Below, in pieces: positions 28,266 through 38,296 of a DNA stretch of 48,324 nt. This stretch comes from Nitrososphaerota archaeon (lineage in GTDB: Archaea > Thermoproteota > Nitrososphaeria_A > Caldarchaeales > Wolframiiraptoraceae). Numbering within the stretch: the stretch's first letter is position 1; every line of letters starts with the position of its first letter. The stretch spans positions 1-48,324 of the forward strand of contig JAGGRY010000056.1 of NCBI GenBank assembly GCA_021159365.1. Reading direction: 5' to 3'. A program made the position numbers and the translations under genes. Under the pieces are notes generated by a model. The model saw only the letters and a list, made by a program, of their open reading frames with translations. It ran no database searches and was not told the origin of the DNA.

Positions 28266-28895
28266 GTGAGGAATGATATCGAGCCGATGTTGGAAAGGTT
28301 TATTGAGAGATTTGCCACCATCTTTTTGACTAAGATAGCGTATTTTGGAGTTAATGGAAGTGGTGTTAAGTTGAGGAGAGGATTATTCGTAGGAAGATTT
28401 CAGCCGCCTCACCTAGGCCACCTCCACGCAATCAAACAAGCGCTAGAAGAATGCGATGAGTTAATAATAGTTATTGGGAGCTCGCAATATAGCCACACAT
28501 TCGAGAACCCGTTCACAGCTGGAGAGAGGTTTGAGATGATTAGGTTGATGCTGAAAGACGGTGGGGTAGATCTGTCCAAGGTGATCATAATACCAGTTCC
28601 AGATGTTGGAGAGCATTCACTATGGGTATCGAGGATAGAGTCATATTGCCCAAGATTCGACGTAATCTACACTAATAATCCGCTGGTTCAGAGGCTCTTC
28701 AAGGAAGCTGGATACGAAGTAAAGGAACTGAAGCTTTATCGAAGAGATGTGGAGATGGGAACCATTATCAGAAAGAAGATGGTCAACGGAGATTTATGGG
28801 AAGATTTTGTGTCAAAGAGTGTCGCTGAGTATCTCAAGAAATCTGGAAAGGTTCAAAGGCTTAAGGAGATCTTTGGGAGAAGCGATAAGTCATAG
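28266..28895 (+). CDS. nadM: Nicotinamide-nucleotide adenylyltransferase
   Basis: RRGLFVGRFQPPHLGHLHAIKQALEECDELIIVIGSSQYSHTFENPFTAGER; probable start near 28371 (TTG). Confidence 0.92.
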   Translation: MRNDIEPMLERFIERFATIFLTKIAYFGVNGSGVKLRRGLFVGRFQPPHLGHLHAIKQALEECDELIIVIGSSQYSHTFENPFTAGERFEMIRLMLKDGGVDLSKVIIIPVPDVGEHSLWVSRIESYCPRFDVIYTNNPLVQRLFKEAGYEVKELKLYRRDVEMGTIIRKKMVNGDLWEDFVSKSVAEYLKKSGKVQRLKEIFGRSDKS

Positions 28896-30122
28896 AACCT
28901 CGACTTCAATCCCCTTCAACGTGCAAAACGACTTAACAGCATCAACGAAATCTCCCAAGACCATGACGTGATGGTTTCCAAGAGGATCTTCGACAATTCT
29001 TCTAGGATCTCCCTCAACCTTAATCCTGAACTGAGTCCTACATGCAAGCATCTTGGAGGGATTGCCATCCAGAATCATTCCGCGGATGACTCTGATCTTT
29101 CTGAGATCTGGTCTAAATCTCAGTAAGGTAACTCTTCCTCCATCATATATTCTCCCCGAAACTCCGACGCCGATTCCCGATTCGAAATGAGTTAGCAGAT
29201 GATACTCGTCAACGATGCTTAAAGCTATTGTGCAGTGCGCTAAGGAGACATAATCCTTACCGATCTCCGATATGTTCGCGATGAAGGTTGGAGAATTGCT
29301 GAGAAGTTTTCCCAAAATCATCGAGAGCAAGCTTGGGACGTCTCCCTCACAACCCGCTACAATTCCATCATCTTGGAGAAGCGAGAGGGCTAAGCAGGCG
29401 GTGGTCCTCAGATCCTTTATGAGATCAAAGCATCTGATCGTCAACGCATCTAGACCATATTCCTTAACGATCTCTTTCAACGCTTGATAAACTCTCAAAG
29501 CTTCCCCTAAATCACTTTCAGAGATCTCAACACGCTTAGCGTTCCTCAATACCTCATCCATCAGATCTTGATCGACCTTTGATGACTCAATTTTCGAATA
29601 AAGCTCTTCCATGCTGATCTCGACTAATTCGATGTCGAAAATTTCCTTCAGGGAATTTGGATCAGGTTCACTATAAACTAGCCAAGGACTTATATCCCCG
29701 ACCAAGCCTATCTTCAATCCGCTGAGTCTTGACGCTGCTTCAATCCCCTTTAAGGTCGATTCTATCTTCTTCCTCGCCCCGGGAATCCACGCCTCTATTA
29801 TCCAGCTTGGACTACCCATCTCTCTAAGCTTTGATGAGGCTTCGAGGGATGCTGCGAGGCTGTTTAGCTGATCATGGGCGACTATGATTAAGGGCTTACC
29901 TGCTTCTCCCACTCCGAGCAACATTTCTTCAACACCGCCGGTTAGCGCTAATGCTATCACAGCGTCGAATTCTCTTGATTCTCGACAGACCTCCTCCTTA
30001 GATGATGGAGAGACTTCAGAATCATATAATCCGTCGACGAGTATCTTTAGTGTTCTCAAGATATCATCAAGTTCCTCGAATCTCCTGAGCTTCGACGTTA
30101 AGGGCATGAGTAAAGTCTTCAA
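28890..30122 (-). CDS. L-fucose/L-arabinose isomerase-like protein
   Basis: Rossmann-like N-terminal half with IALALTGGVEEML, GLKIGLVGDISPWLV, then CLALSLLQDDGIVAGCEGDVPSLLSMIL; start proposed at TTG (MKTLLMPLTSKL) to avoid overlap with pth2. Confidence 0.7.
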   Translation of the reverse strand: MKTLLMPLTSKLRRFEELDDILRTLKILVDGLYDSEVSPSSKEEVCRESREFDAVIALALTGGVEEMLLGVGEAGKPLIIVAHDQLNSLAASLEASSKLREMGSPSWIIEAWIPGARKKIESTLKGIEAASRLSGLKIGLVGDISPWLVYSEPDPNSLKEIFDIELVEISMEELYSKIESSKVDQDLMDEVLRNAKRVEISESDLGEALRVYQALKEIVKEYGLDALTIRCFDLIKDLRTTACLALSLLQDDGIVAGCEGDVPSLLSMILGKLLSNSPTFIANISEIGKDYVSLAHCTIALSIVDEYHLLTHFESGIGVGVSGRIYDGGRVTLLRFRPDLRKIRVIRGMILDGNPSKMLACRTQFRIKVEGDPRRIVEDPLGNHHVMVLGDFVDAVKSFCTLKGIEVEVL

Positions 30123-30180
30123 CCCACTCCACCGCAATATAATCTCTAAATTATTCTGATTAAACATTTTTGAAGGGATT

Positions 30181-30540
30181 ATGGAATTTACATACAAGCA
30201 GGCGATAGTGATTCGAGTAGATCTGAAGATGAGTGTTGGGAAGATAGCAGTTCAAGCAGCACATGCAGCCGTCTCCGCCGCCGAGGAGTGTAGGAGAATT
30301 AAACCTGAATGGTTTAGAGATTGGCTTGAAGAGGGGCAGAAGAAGGTCGTGTTAAGGGTTTCAGAGCTTGAGGAGCTTAAGCAGCTTCATGAGCGAGCTA
30401 AGTCGCTAGGTCTTCCAACATCCATGGTCGAGGATGCTGGCTTAACCGAGGTTCCACCTGGAACTATTACCGCCTTGGGGATAGGCCCCGCTCCTTCAGA
30501 AATAATCGATAGGGTTACGGGAAAGCTTAAACTACTTTAA
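30181..30540 (+). CDS. pth2: Peptidyl-tRNA hydrolase 2
   Basis: YKQAIVIRVDLKMSVGKIAVQAAHAAV...GLPTSMVEDAGLTEVPPGTITALGIGPAP. Confidence 0.98.
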   Translation: MEFTYKQAIVIRVDLKMSVGKIAVQAAHAAVSAAEECRRIKPEWFRDWLEEGQKKVVLRVSELEELKQLHERAKSLGLPTSMVEDAGLTEVPPGTITALGIGPAPSEIIDRVTGKLKLL

Positions 30541-30555
30541 GGATTTAGAAGAGGA

Positions 30556-31950
30556 TTGGCCATGGATCTCTCAGCGGAGTCGCTGAACCGCTTAGATAAA
30601 TTAATGGTAGAGGAGTTCATAGGCATACGAGGATACGCTTCGAGTTCTATTGGAGTGGGCGGCGTGATAAAGGAGAAGCCCAACGACTTCAAGACTTGGG
30701 AGATATTGATGAATGGATTAGATGCTAGAAGGACTTATGAAGGATGGAGAGAGTATAAGGTTGGTTATGGGGATCTGACTTTATGCGTCTTAAAGAAGAT
30801 TGGAATAGATACCATTAGAGCCTCATCCATAATCTCTAGGGCGCTTGGAGTAAAGCCGAAGATGATAGGATTCTGCGGAATAAAGGATAAGATGAGCATC
30901 TCTTGGCAATTCATAACCACGCCGAGAGGAACCATGAGACTCGATGGATTGAAGATCGACGAAATCATGGATATTAAACCGATCGAGGACACCGGATCTA
31001 AGCTCACTTCCAGATCTCTTCTAAAGAATGTGTTCGAGATAAGGATTAGACATGCTAGAGTCGATGTCAATGAGGTTGAGAGATGCATCGAGGAGTTGAA
31101 GATTCACGGAGTCCCAAACTTCTATGGACATCAAAGATTCGGTATAACGAGGCCGATAACAGCGATAGTTGGAAAACTGATCATGGAAGATAGGCTTGAG
31201 GAAGCGGTTAAAGCGTTCCTATCGGCATATTCCCCGCTTGAGGGAGAGGAGAATAGATTAGCGAGAATGAGCCTCAGAGAGAATTGGGATCTAGAAGACT
31301 CCCTCAACACGTTTCCAAGAAGCTTGAGGTATGAAAGGGAGATCATGAGATACCTGATGCAGAAACCTGAAGATTATGCTGGAGCATTAAGAACGCTTCC
31401 GATAAGGCTTAGAAGACTTATGGTGGAATCAGTTGCGGCCCTAGCATTCAATAAAGCGTTATCGAGGATATTGGCTGAGGGGAAATTGATGGAACCCGAG
31501 ATAGGAGACTACGTGATGCCGTTAGGTCTAGGCGGGAGACCTGAGCAGGATAGATATATTCAAGTTAGGCCGGAAAACTTGGAAACCGTTAAGAACCTTC
31601 TCAGGATGAATAGGTTGGTGATAGCCTTACCCGTTCCAGGATATCTCTCAAATATTCCTAGAAGTTGGAAGGGAGAAGTGTTGAGAGAGGCGTTAGAGGA
31701 GCTTGGCGTCGAACTCAATATGTTTAGGGTTAGATCCCTTCCAGAGACCTCTACTAGAGGGACACTAAGGCCGATAATTATTCCGAGATGGGAGATCGAG
31801 ATATTATCCCACAGTGAAGATGAACTCCTCCTAAAACTTTCACTTCCACCTGGAAGCTATGCGACGATAGTTTTGAGGGAGATCATGAAATCCGCTGATC
31901 CATTAGCTTATATTGGGAGAGCTCCAGATAATTTTGAAGAATTAGGGTGA
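30556..31950 (+). CDS. truD: tRNA pseudouridine(13) synthase
   Basis: GFCGIKDKMSISWQFITTP, NFYGHQRFG, archaeal TruD length. Confidence 0.95.
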   Translation: MAMDLSAESLNRLDKLMVEEFIGIRGYASSSIGVGGVIKEKPNDFKTWEILMNGLDARRTYEGWREYKVGYGDLTLCVLKKIGIDTIRASSIISRALGVKPKMIGFCGIKDKMSISWQFITTPRGTMRLDGLKIDEIMDIKPIEDTGSKLTSRSLLKNVFEIRIRHARVDVNEVERCIEELKIHGVPNFYGHQRFGITRPITAIVGKLIMEDRLEEAVKAFLSAYSPLEGEENRLARMSLRENWDLEDSLNTFPRSLRYEREIMRYLMQKPEDYAGALRTLPIRLRRLMVESVAALAFNKALSRILAEGKLMEPEIGDYVMPLGLGGRPEQDRYIQVRPENLETVKNLLRMNRLVIALPVPGYLSNIPRSWKGEVLREALEELGVELNMFRVRSLPETSTRGTLRPIIIPRWEIEILSHSEDELLLKLSLPPGSYATIVLREIMKSADPLAYIGRAPDNFEELG

Positions 31951-31956
31951 GAAGTT

Positions 31957-32616
31957 ATGGCGGGATATGTTGCTCGAACCCCGAATGCTAACGCGACTTG
32001 GATGATAATTGGCGTGAATACCTTAATCGGCATATATCTCATCCTACTAAAGTACAACTACCCGATGAGCTTCATGCATGTGATTAGCGAGTTTGGGGCG
32101 GTTCCGATCTTAACGATAAATTGGATTCAACCATATAGGCTCGTAACCTCCATGTTCCTCCACAGCGGGTTCGTACATTTAGCCCTGAACATGTTCGCGT
32201 TATTCATCTTCGGGCCGGATATAGAGATGGTTTTGGGGAAGACGAGATACTTATTACTCTATTTTCTTAGCGGGATAATAGCAGGTCTAGTACACGCATA
32301 TTTCATCTACTTCTTCTTCCCATATAAGAGATTGCTGATAACTCCAGCGATAGGAGCTTCGGGGGCGATATATGGAGTGATGGCGGCGTTCGCGGTGATA
32401 TTTCCATTTAGGAGGATCATGATATTCATGGGATTTCCGATAATCGCTCCAGCCCTACTAGCCATAATGTTAATGGCTATCCTTCAAACAGTCTATGCAT
32501 TCTTCGATCCATTCTCACAAGTCGCTTACGCCGCCCATGTAGGGGGGTTCATAGCCGGCTTGTTGATGGCGTTCACATTTAAGCCGTCGTTGAGGAGAGT
32601 TCACTACTACATTTAG
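31957..32616 (+). CDS. Rhomboid family intramembrane serine protease
   Basis: YRLVTSMFLHSGFVHLALNMFALFIFG, GASGAIYGVMAAF, AHVGGFIAG. Confidence 0.97.
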   Translation: MAGYVARTPNANATWMIIGVNTLIGIYLILLKYNYPMSFMHVISEFGAVPILTINWIQPYRLVTSMFLHSGFVHLALNMFALFIFGPDIEMVLGKTRYLLLYFLSGIIAGLVHAYFIYFFFPYKRLLITPAIGASGAIYGVMAAFAVIFPFRRIMIFMGFPIIAPALLAIMLMAILQTVYAFFDPFSQVAYAAHVGGFIAGLLMAFTFKPSLRRVHYYI

Positions 32617-33023
32617 GTGCCCATTACATGGACTATCAATCTCCTTCTTCTGGGGCCATCGAACTCCGCGAAGAATATGCTTTGCCAAGTTCCAGTCGCG
32701 AGTCTTCCATCTATGATTGGAATGGTGATGGACGGCGAGATTACTATTGAGCGGAGATGGGCATGAGCATTATCATCTACTTCATCATGTAGATATCCAG
32801 CTCCTTTGGGAATCAATTTTGAGAGAACATGATCCACATCCCTCTTTAACCCGCTCTCATCTTCATTCACGTAGATCCCGGCGGTTGTGTGAGGAACGAA
32901 TATGGTCACGATCCCATTCTTTATCCCGCTTTCATCGATGACCTGCCTCACATGGCCCGTGATATTCCTCAAATCTACACTCGACCTGGTTTCGACGCCT
33001 AAGACCTTAGAGTAAGTCTTCAT
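32613..33023 (-). CDS. YjbQ/UPF0047 family protein
   Basis: GIVTIFVPHTTAGIYVNEDE, H.HLRS..., TGTWQSIFFAEFDGPRRRRLIVHVMG. Confidence 0.95.
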   Translation of the reverse strand: MKTYSKVLGVETRSSVDLRNITGHVRQVIDESGIKNGIVTIFVPHTTAGIYVNEDESGLKRDVDHVLSKLIPKGAGYLHDEVDDNAHAHLRSIVISPSITIPIIDGRLATGTWQSIFFAEFDGPRRRRLIVHVMGT

Positions 33024-33104
33024 GGGAAATCGATCAGCTTCCCTAGATAAAAACCTCTCTCAGTGGATAAAGTTTAATCCCGAATGATATGTTAAAGTTA
33101 TGAA

Positions 33105-33815
33105 ATGCTGGTCGATGCCCATTGCCATGCTCATGCATTTTCCGACATGGAGCTAAAAGAATTCTCAAAAATTAAGATTATAGCCGTCTCGGAGGATATT
33201 GAGAGCAGTAGGAAGACAATCGACCTCTCAAAGAGATTCGACAACATAATTCCATTCATAGGTATTCATCCATGGAACTTGGAGTCGATGTCGGCGAGGG
33301 AACTTAAAGGAGTCTTAAGGTCTCTTAAGCTGGGTGAAGCGATGGGCATCGGAGAAGTTGGAGTTGATGGAAGAATTAAGAAGAGCGTTCAGAAACAGAT
33401 CGAGGTCTTTAAGCTATTTTGCGAGGTCTCAGCGGAACTAGGTTTACCCATGAATATCCATGCATTAAACGCTTGGGACAAGGTATTTGAGATCATGCTA
33501 AAGATGGATGTTAGAAGAGCCTTATTCCACTGGTATACGGGGCCGATAAAGCTTCTAAAAGATATAGGTGAAGCTGGATATTATATCTCGATAAACCCGG
33601 CTGTGAGAATCCAACCAAAGCATAGAAGGATTCTTGAGAGCGCCGAGTTAGATATGATCATAACCGAGAGCGATGGACCATACAATTACAGAGGACTGAG
33701 GCTGAAGCCGACGATGATCAGCGATCTGATGGAGTTTATCTCGAATATAAAAGATGTGGACAGAATTTCTTTAGAGAAGATCATCGAGAGGAATTTTGAG
33801 AGGCTCCTCGGCTAA
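33105..33815 (+). CDS. TatD family hydrolase
   Basis: LVDAHCHAHAF, IPFIGIHPWNLE, GEVGVDG, IHALNAWDKVFEIML, ITESDGPYN. Confidence 0.9.
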   Translation: MLVDAHCHAHAFSDMELKEFSKIKIIAVSEDIESSRKTIDLSKRFDNIIPFIGIHPWNLESMSARELKGVLRSLKLGEAMGIGEVGVDGRIKKSVQKQIEVFKLFCEVSAELGLPMNIHALNAWDKVFEIMLKMDVRRALFHWYTGPIKLLKDIGEAGYYISINPAVRIQPKHRRILESAELDMIITESDGPYNYRGLRLKPTMISDLMEFISNIKDVDRISLEKIIERNFERLLG

Positions 33816-34233
33816 GCCTGCGCTTCAATATCTTGTGCAAAACCTTGACCTCTCCGTCGAAGTCAATTCTACCGTGATCGAGGAGACTTCCGCTGAAGGT
33901 CTTTGGAATATGTAAGAGTTCATGAATTATTATCTCATCTTTCTCATCATCTGGAAGCTTGTCGAATTTCTCGGCGATAAACTCTATGACGTAATGCGGC
34001 TTCATCCCAACGCCGATTAAGAACGCTTTAGATATGCCGTGAATCCTCGCAATAGTTTTCGGAGCATTCGTTCCATAACTTCTAACACACTTAACTCTAT
34101 CTGGATCTATGTATGATAGGTCGAGGAGCTTTACTATCCGTTTAACCCTCTCATCTAAGTCAGGCGCTTGAACATATCTAATCTTCATCTTTACATCTAA
34201 TCTAAATTCCGGGGGTATTTTAAGATTTATCAA
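33781..34233 (-). CDS. Putative metallopeptidase
   Basis: DEIIIHELLHIPKTFSGSLLDHG zinc-peptidase-like motif. Confidence 0.85.
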   Translation of the reverse strand: MINLKIPPEFRLDVKMKIRYVQAPDLDERVKRIVKLLDLSYIDPDRVKCVRSYGTNAPKTIARIHGISKAFLIGVGMKPHYVIEFIAEKFDKLPDDEKDEIIIHELLHIPKTFSGSLLDHGRIDFDGEVKVLHKILKRRLSRGASQNSSR

Positions 34234-34832
34234 CCTAATTCATTCACATACTCTTCCAATAAATTCTTCACGTATTCATTTATCTTTCTTTCATTTCCCA
34301 TAATTCGATTTAAAATCTTCCTTGCATTTGTGAGAATCGCGTATTCTTTTTCTGAGATTATTTCAAGGATCTTTAATCCTCCTTCACTTTCAGAAAGTAT
34401 GCAGTAAACTTTTGATGGAACTTTATCGGGTAATCTTGATACTAAGTATTCGTCGAGGATTGGGATGCTGAAGAATTTGCCGTCTATTCTCCCGCTTATC
34501 ACGGTGAATGTTTCTTTTGATATTTCATCAATTATTACCTGAGTGATCTTCAATTCATGTAAGTTGCTCTTCCTTGAGATGCGATCTATCAAAAGTCTGT
34601 CTCCAATAGATGTCACCGTGACATCTGCGGGCGTTCCAATTTTAAGCCATGATGGAAGTTCTCTAATATATACTGTCACTCTTTCTCCTCCAGGTGTAAC
34701 GATTCTCAACCTATATTCGATTAATCCTCTCCGACTTCTAGGCTCAATTAGAGTTATGTATCCGGTGATTTTCCTCTCTTCCAACCTCAATCGACCTTCG
34801 TTTTCCCGATAATTAATTTTTAGTTTTTTCAC
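34230..34832 (-). CDS. Hypothetical protein
   Basis: 200-aa ORF overlapping both same-strand neighbours; no family recognised. Confidence 0.6.
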   Translation of the reverse strand: MKKLKINYRENEGRLRLEERKITGYITLIEPRSRRGLIEYRLRIVTPGGERVTVYIRELPSWLKIGTPADVTVTSIGDRLLIDRISRKSNLHELKITQVIIDEISKETFTVISGRIDGKFFSIPILDEYLVSRLPDKVPSKVYCILSESEGGLKILEIISEKEYAILTNARKILNRIMGNERKINEYVKNLLEEYVNELG

Positions 34833-35574
34833 TCAAATCTATCATATGCTTCTTGATCAATTGTCCAAGTTCGCCGATGTCTTGGATGAGGAATGCGAAT
34901 GGATTCTTAAGAAGGGTTGGTGAGACATAGAGTAGAAGGGCTTGCTTAAAGTCTAAAACTAATCCATTAAGCGGTATCATGGAATTCACGATCTTCGCGT
35001 TAAACTCCTTCACGATCTCCGACATAGTCTCCTTTGGCATAGATGTTGAGAGAATCCTTGTGTCGAGTGTTAGGTAGACGTTTATGCCATCGGCCTTCAC
35101 CTCTCTCAACTTACTCAAAAGATTTTCAAGGATATCATGTGGAAGGTAGACGATTCTGACTAGGATATTCTCCTCGGCTTCGTCTATCAACCTTAAAGCG
35201 GTTCCATATGCCTGTATCCCTCTGAAGAGCCAAACATTATATCTTTGGGGTGAGGAGTTTCTCAGATAAACTTGTTCAAGATCGTTTAGAGTGTTTTCAA
35301 GATCCTTAACGATTGAGTCTTTCAGGGGTTTCAGCGTATGGCTTGGTGGGAGAGCTATATAGATCGTGGGTCTAGATCCCTTAAGTCCTTGGATAAAGCC
35401 ATTGGACTCAAGCTTTGATAGAATGTCATAGATCCTAGTCCTCGGAACTCCTGATCTCCTAGAGATCTCCAAGGCATCAGCCTCTCCATGTTCTAATAGG
35501 GCTATATATGCCTTGGCCTCATACTCCGTTAATCCAAGCTTCTTCAGGGAATTTATTATCTTCGCCGATTCCAT
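34813..35574 (-). CDS. TrmB family transcriptional regulator
   Basis: LKKLGLTEYEAKAYIALLEHGEADALEISRRSGVPRTRIYDILSKLESNGFIQ. Confidence 0.93.
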   Translation of the reverse strand: MESAKIINSLKKLGLTEYEAKAYIALLEHGEADALEISRRSGVPRTRIYDILSKLESNGFIQGLKGSRPTIYIALPPSHTLKPLKDSIVKDLENTLNDLEQVYLRNSSPQRYNVWLFRGIQAYGTALRLIDEAEENILVRIVYLPHDILENLLSKLREVKADGINVYLTLDTRILSTSMPKETMSEIVKEFNAKIVNSMIPLNGLVLDFKQALLLYVSPTLLKNPFAFLIQDIGELGQLIKKHMIDLSEKTKN

Positions 35575-35637
35575 TCTCTCATGAATAATACTCCTCCAGT
35601 TACAAAAAACTTTTATGGTCGCCCCAAGAGCTAGGCC

Positions 35638-36333
35638 ATGGTGGCGGAGATGGAAGTCCCGGCGATAAAGTTTGAGAATGTCTGGAAGATCTACAAGCTT
35701 GGAACCGTTGAGGTCGCCGCCCTCCGAGGTCTAAGCATAGAGATTAAGCGCGGAGAACATCTAGCGATGATGGGGCCTTCTGGAAGCGGTAAATCGACCT
35801 TCCTACACCTGGCTGGAGCCTTGGATAGACCTACGAAGGGCAAGGTATTGATAGAGGGAAGGGATCCAAGCAAGCTAAATGACGATGAGCTGAGTAAGCT
35901 CAGGAACAGGTATATTGGATTCGTTTTCCAGACCTTCAACCTAATACCTAGACTCACGGCGTTGGAGAACGTTATGCTACCCTTGGTTGTGCGAGGAGTA
36001 GATGGATCTGAGAGACGGAAAAGGGCTATCGAGGCACTTGAACAAGTCGGACTAGGAGACAGGATAAACCACAGACCCACCGAGCTGAGTGGAGGAGAGC
36101 AGCAGAGAGTTGCTATAGCTAGAGCGATAGTGACGAGGCCTAGGATAGTTTTGGCGGATGAGCCTACGGGAAACCTCGACTCAGCCTCAGCTAAGGAGAT
36201 AGTTAAAGTCTTAAGCCGATTAAATAGAGAGCTTGGGATAACCTTGGTCGTCGTGACCCATGATCCTGAAGTCGCCTCCGCCGCCGAGAGAATGGTTAAG
36301 ATTAGGGATGGTGTGATCTATGAAGAGAACTAG
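35638..36333 (+). CDS. ABC transporter ATP-binding protein (MacB/LolD-like)
   Basis: GPSGSGKST, LSGGEQQRVAIARAI, IVLADEPTGNLD, VVVTHDPEVA. Confidence 0.97.
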   Translation: MVAEMEVPAIKFENVWKIYKLGTVEVAALRGLSIEIKRGEHLAMMGPSGSGKSTFLHLAGALDRPTKGKVLIEGRDPSKLNDDELSKLRNRYIGFVFQTFNLIPRLTALENVMLPLVVRGVDGSERRKRAIEALEQVGLGDRINHRPTELSGGEQQRVAIARAIVTRPRIVLADEPTGNLDSASAKEIVKVLSRLNRELGITLVVVTHDPEVASAAERMVKIRDGVIYEEN

Positions 36334-38296
36334 CACGATCATAATTATTCTACTCATAGGAGCCCTGCTGATACCGCTACTCCAACCCATCTATGCTAAG
36401 GCGCCTGAAGTCCTTGTATCAGATGCATGGTTCGGAGAGATCGACAAGAAGATGGAGGTTGCTCCTGGAGATCATGGAGTTCAACTGGTCGTCAGGCTCG
36501 TCAATGCTTGGAATAAAACGTTCAGATATGCTGAGGGAAAACTGTATCTTCCAGAGGGATTCACGGACTCAGTAACCGGGAACTCGGTGACAAGATCATA
36601 TGTTGTCCAATCTCCCAAGGCTGGAAGCTACTTCTATCTAAAGTTCTTAGTGGATATCGGAGAGGATGTCAAGATTGGAGAATACATGGCCAAGCTTTGG
36701 ATGAGATACGTCTTCTGGGATGAGGAAAACGTGGAGAACGCATATGTCTACGTCAAGTTTAGAGTGACTGGTAAGAGCGAGCTAAGATTCTCAATAAATC
36801 CTGAAGAGATTAGATCCGACGAAGCCAAAGATCTCACCCTAAAGATTGAGAATACAGGATCCGCTAGGGCATCCTCAATAACATTAAGAATCGATAGCAT
36901 TACAAATGGATTAGCAATAATCTCCGGTCAAGGAACTCATATCATCGGCGATCTCGAACCTGGAGAATCCGAAGAAATCTCTTTGAAGATATTAGCCGAG
37001 AGTTTCCTCGCGGATAGGCTTGGAAGCATGAGAGTTTCAGTGACATATCTCGACTCATATGGTCAGATAGTTGAAGACGAGCGCATTTTATCCGTTAAGA
37101 TCTCCCCGCTTGGAGGAGTTGGAGTCGTTTTGGACACATACTTGAAGGATCCCATCTTGAAGCCGTCTAAGATAGCGGATTTGACGATGGTTGTGGCGAA
37201 TCGAGGAACCGAGGTGGCGAAATCTGTCGACGTATCCATAAGCTTACCGGAATCCGCGTATCCTCCAATAACCTTAGTAAGCGGAGCCATGGCGAGTAAG
37301 ATAGGAGACTTAAATCCCGGCGAGGAGAAGGAGCTTAAGCTTAAGTTCTTCGTAAATCAGCTCGCGGCTGGAAAATCCTTCACAATTCCAGTGAGCCTGA
37401 GCTACGCCGATGATGAGGGAAGACATGTCGTCAAGAGATTCTTGACCATAACGGTTGTGGAGGAGAGTAGGAGAAAGAGGCTCAGCATCTATTGCGATGA
37501 ATATGTCAGAGGCGGTTTAATAGAGGAGATCGAGGTTAGGATAAAGAATATCGCTGGAGAGGATTTGAGGGATCTGACTTTGACCCTAACTCCGGAGGTG
37601 AATTGGGTAACCCTACTGGGTCCAACGACATGGCACATAGACTCGATCAAGAATGGCGAGGAGAAGAGTTTGAAGTTGAAGATGTATGTTCCATCTGAGA
37701 CCTCGGCTGGATCGACGATAGGTGAACCATTCAATCTAAGGGTTGACGCGAGCTTCGAGGACTCCGCTGGACTTGTCAGAAACGAGGTTCATGAGCTTGG
37801 AATGTATGTTAAGGGAATAATTGACGTAAAGCTTCAGGACATCTCCTTGGAGAGGTTAGGGAAAGACCTATTCTTAGTCGGGAGGCTTTTGAACGAGGGA
37901 ACTGAGACAGCGTCCTACACGAGAGTGAAGATAATCGGAGGAGATCTAAAATCAAGCACGGTCAGCTATCTAGGAGACCTCAATCCAAACGCGCCACTAC
38001 TTTTCAATATACCGATCGAGTACGTAGTGCCGGGCAATTATAGGTCATGGATGGGTGAATCGAATGTAACCTGCTATGTTGTATTAAATGTCACTTATAT
38101 GGACTCCCTGAGAAATAGGGGAAGCACGGTCTTGAAGGCGTATGTGAAGATGCCCGCGGTCGAATCTGAAGCTCGTCAATCACCTCAATTAATCGGCTTG
38201 AGGGAGATTTTGATTATAGCGGTGATCTCGATAGCGGTCATAATCTCGGCGATCTATCTAGTGAGGAGGAGGGCGAGGGCTGGTGAAACCACTTGA
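36320..38296 (+). CDS. CARDB/COG1361-like extracytoplasmic protein with C-terminal TM
   Basis: Signal peptide, repeated LTLKIENTGSARASSITLRI...IGDLEPGESEEISLKI and VVANRGTEVAKSVDVSISLP...IGDLNPGEEKELKLKF, TM, Arg-rich tail. Confidence 0.85.
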   Translation: MKRTSTIIIILLIGALLIPLLQPIYAKAPEVLVSDAWFGEIDKKMEVAPGDHGVQLVVRLVNAWNKTFRYAEGKLYLPEGFTDSVTGNSVTRSYVVQSPKAGSYFYLKFLVDIGEDVKIGEYMAKLWMRYVFWDEENVENAYVYVKFRVTGKSELRFSINPEEIRSDEAKDLTLKIENTGSARASSITLRIDSITNGLAIISGQGTHIIGDLEPGESEEISLKILAESFLADRLGSMRVSVTYLDSYGQIVEDERILSVKISPLGGVGVVLDTYLKDPILKPSKIADLTMVVANRGTEVAKSVDVSISLPESAYPPITLVSGAMASKIGDLNPGEEKELKLKFFVNQLAAGKSFTIPVSLSYADDEGRHVVKRFLTITVVEESRRKRLSIYCDEYVRGGLIEEIEVRIKNIAGEDLRDLTLTLTPEVNWVTLLGPTTWHIDSIKNGEEKSLKLKMYVPSETSAGSTIGEPFNLRVDASFEDSAGLVRNEVHELGMYVKGIIDVKLQDISLERLGKDLFLVGRLLNEGTETASYTRVKIIGGDLKSSTVSYLGDLNPNAPLLFNIPIEYVVPGNYRSWMGESNVTCYVVLNVTYMDSLRNRGSTVLKAYVKMPAVESEARQSPQLIGLREILIIAVISIAVIISAIYLVRRRARAGETT

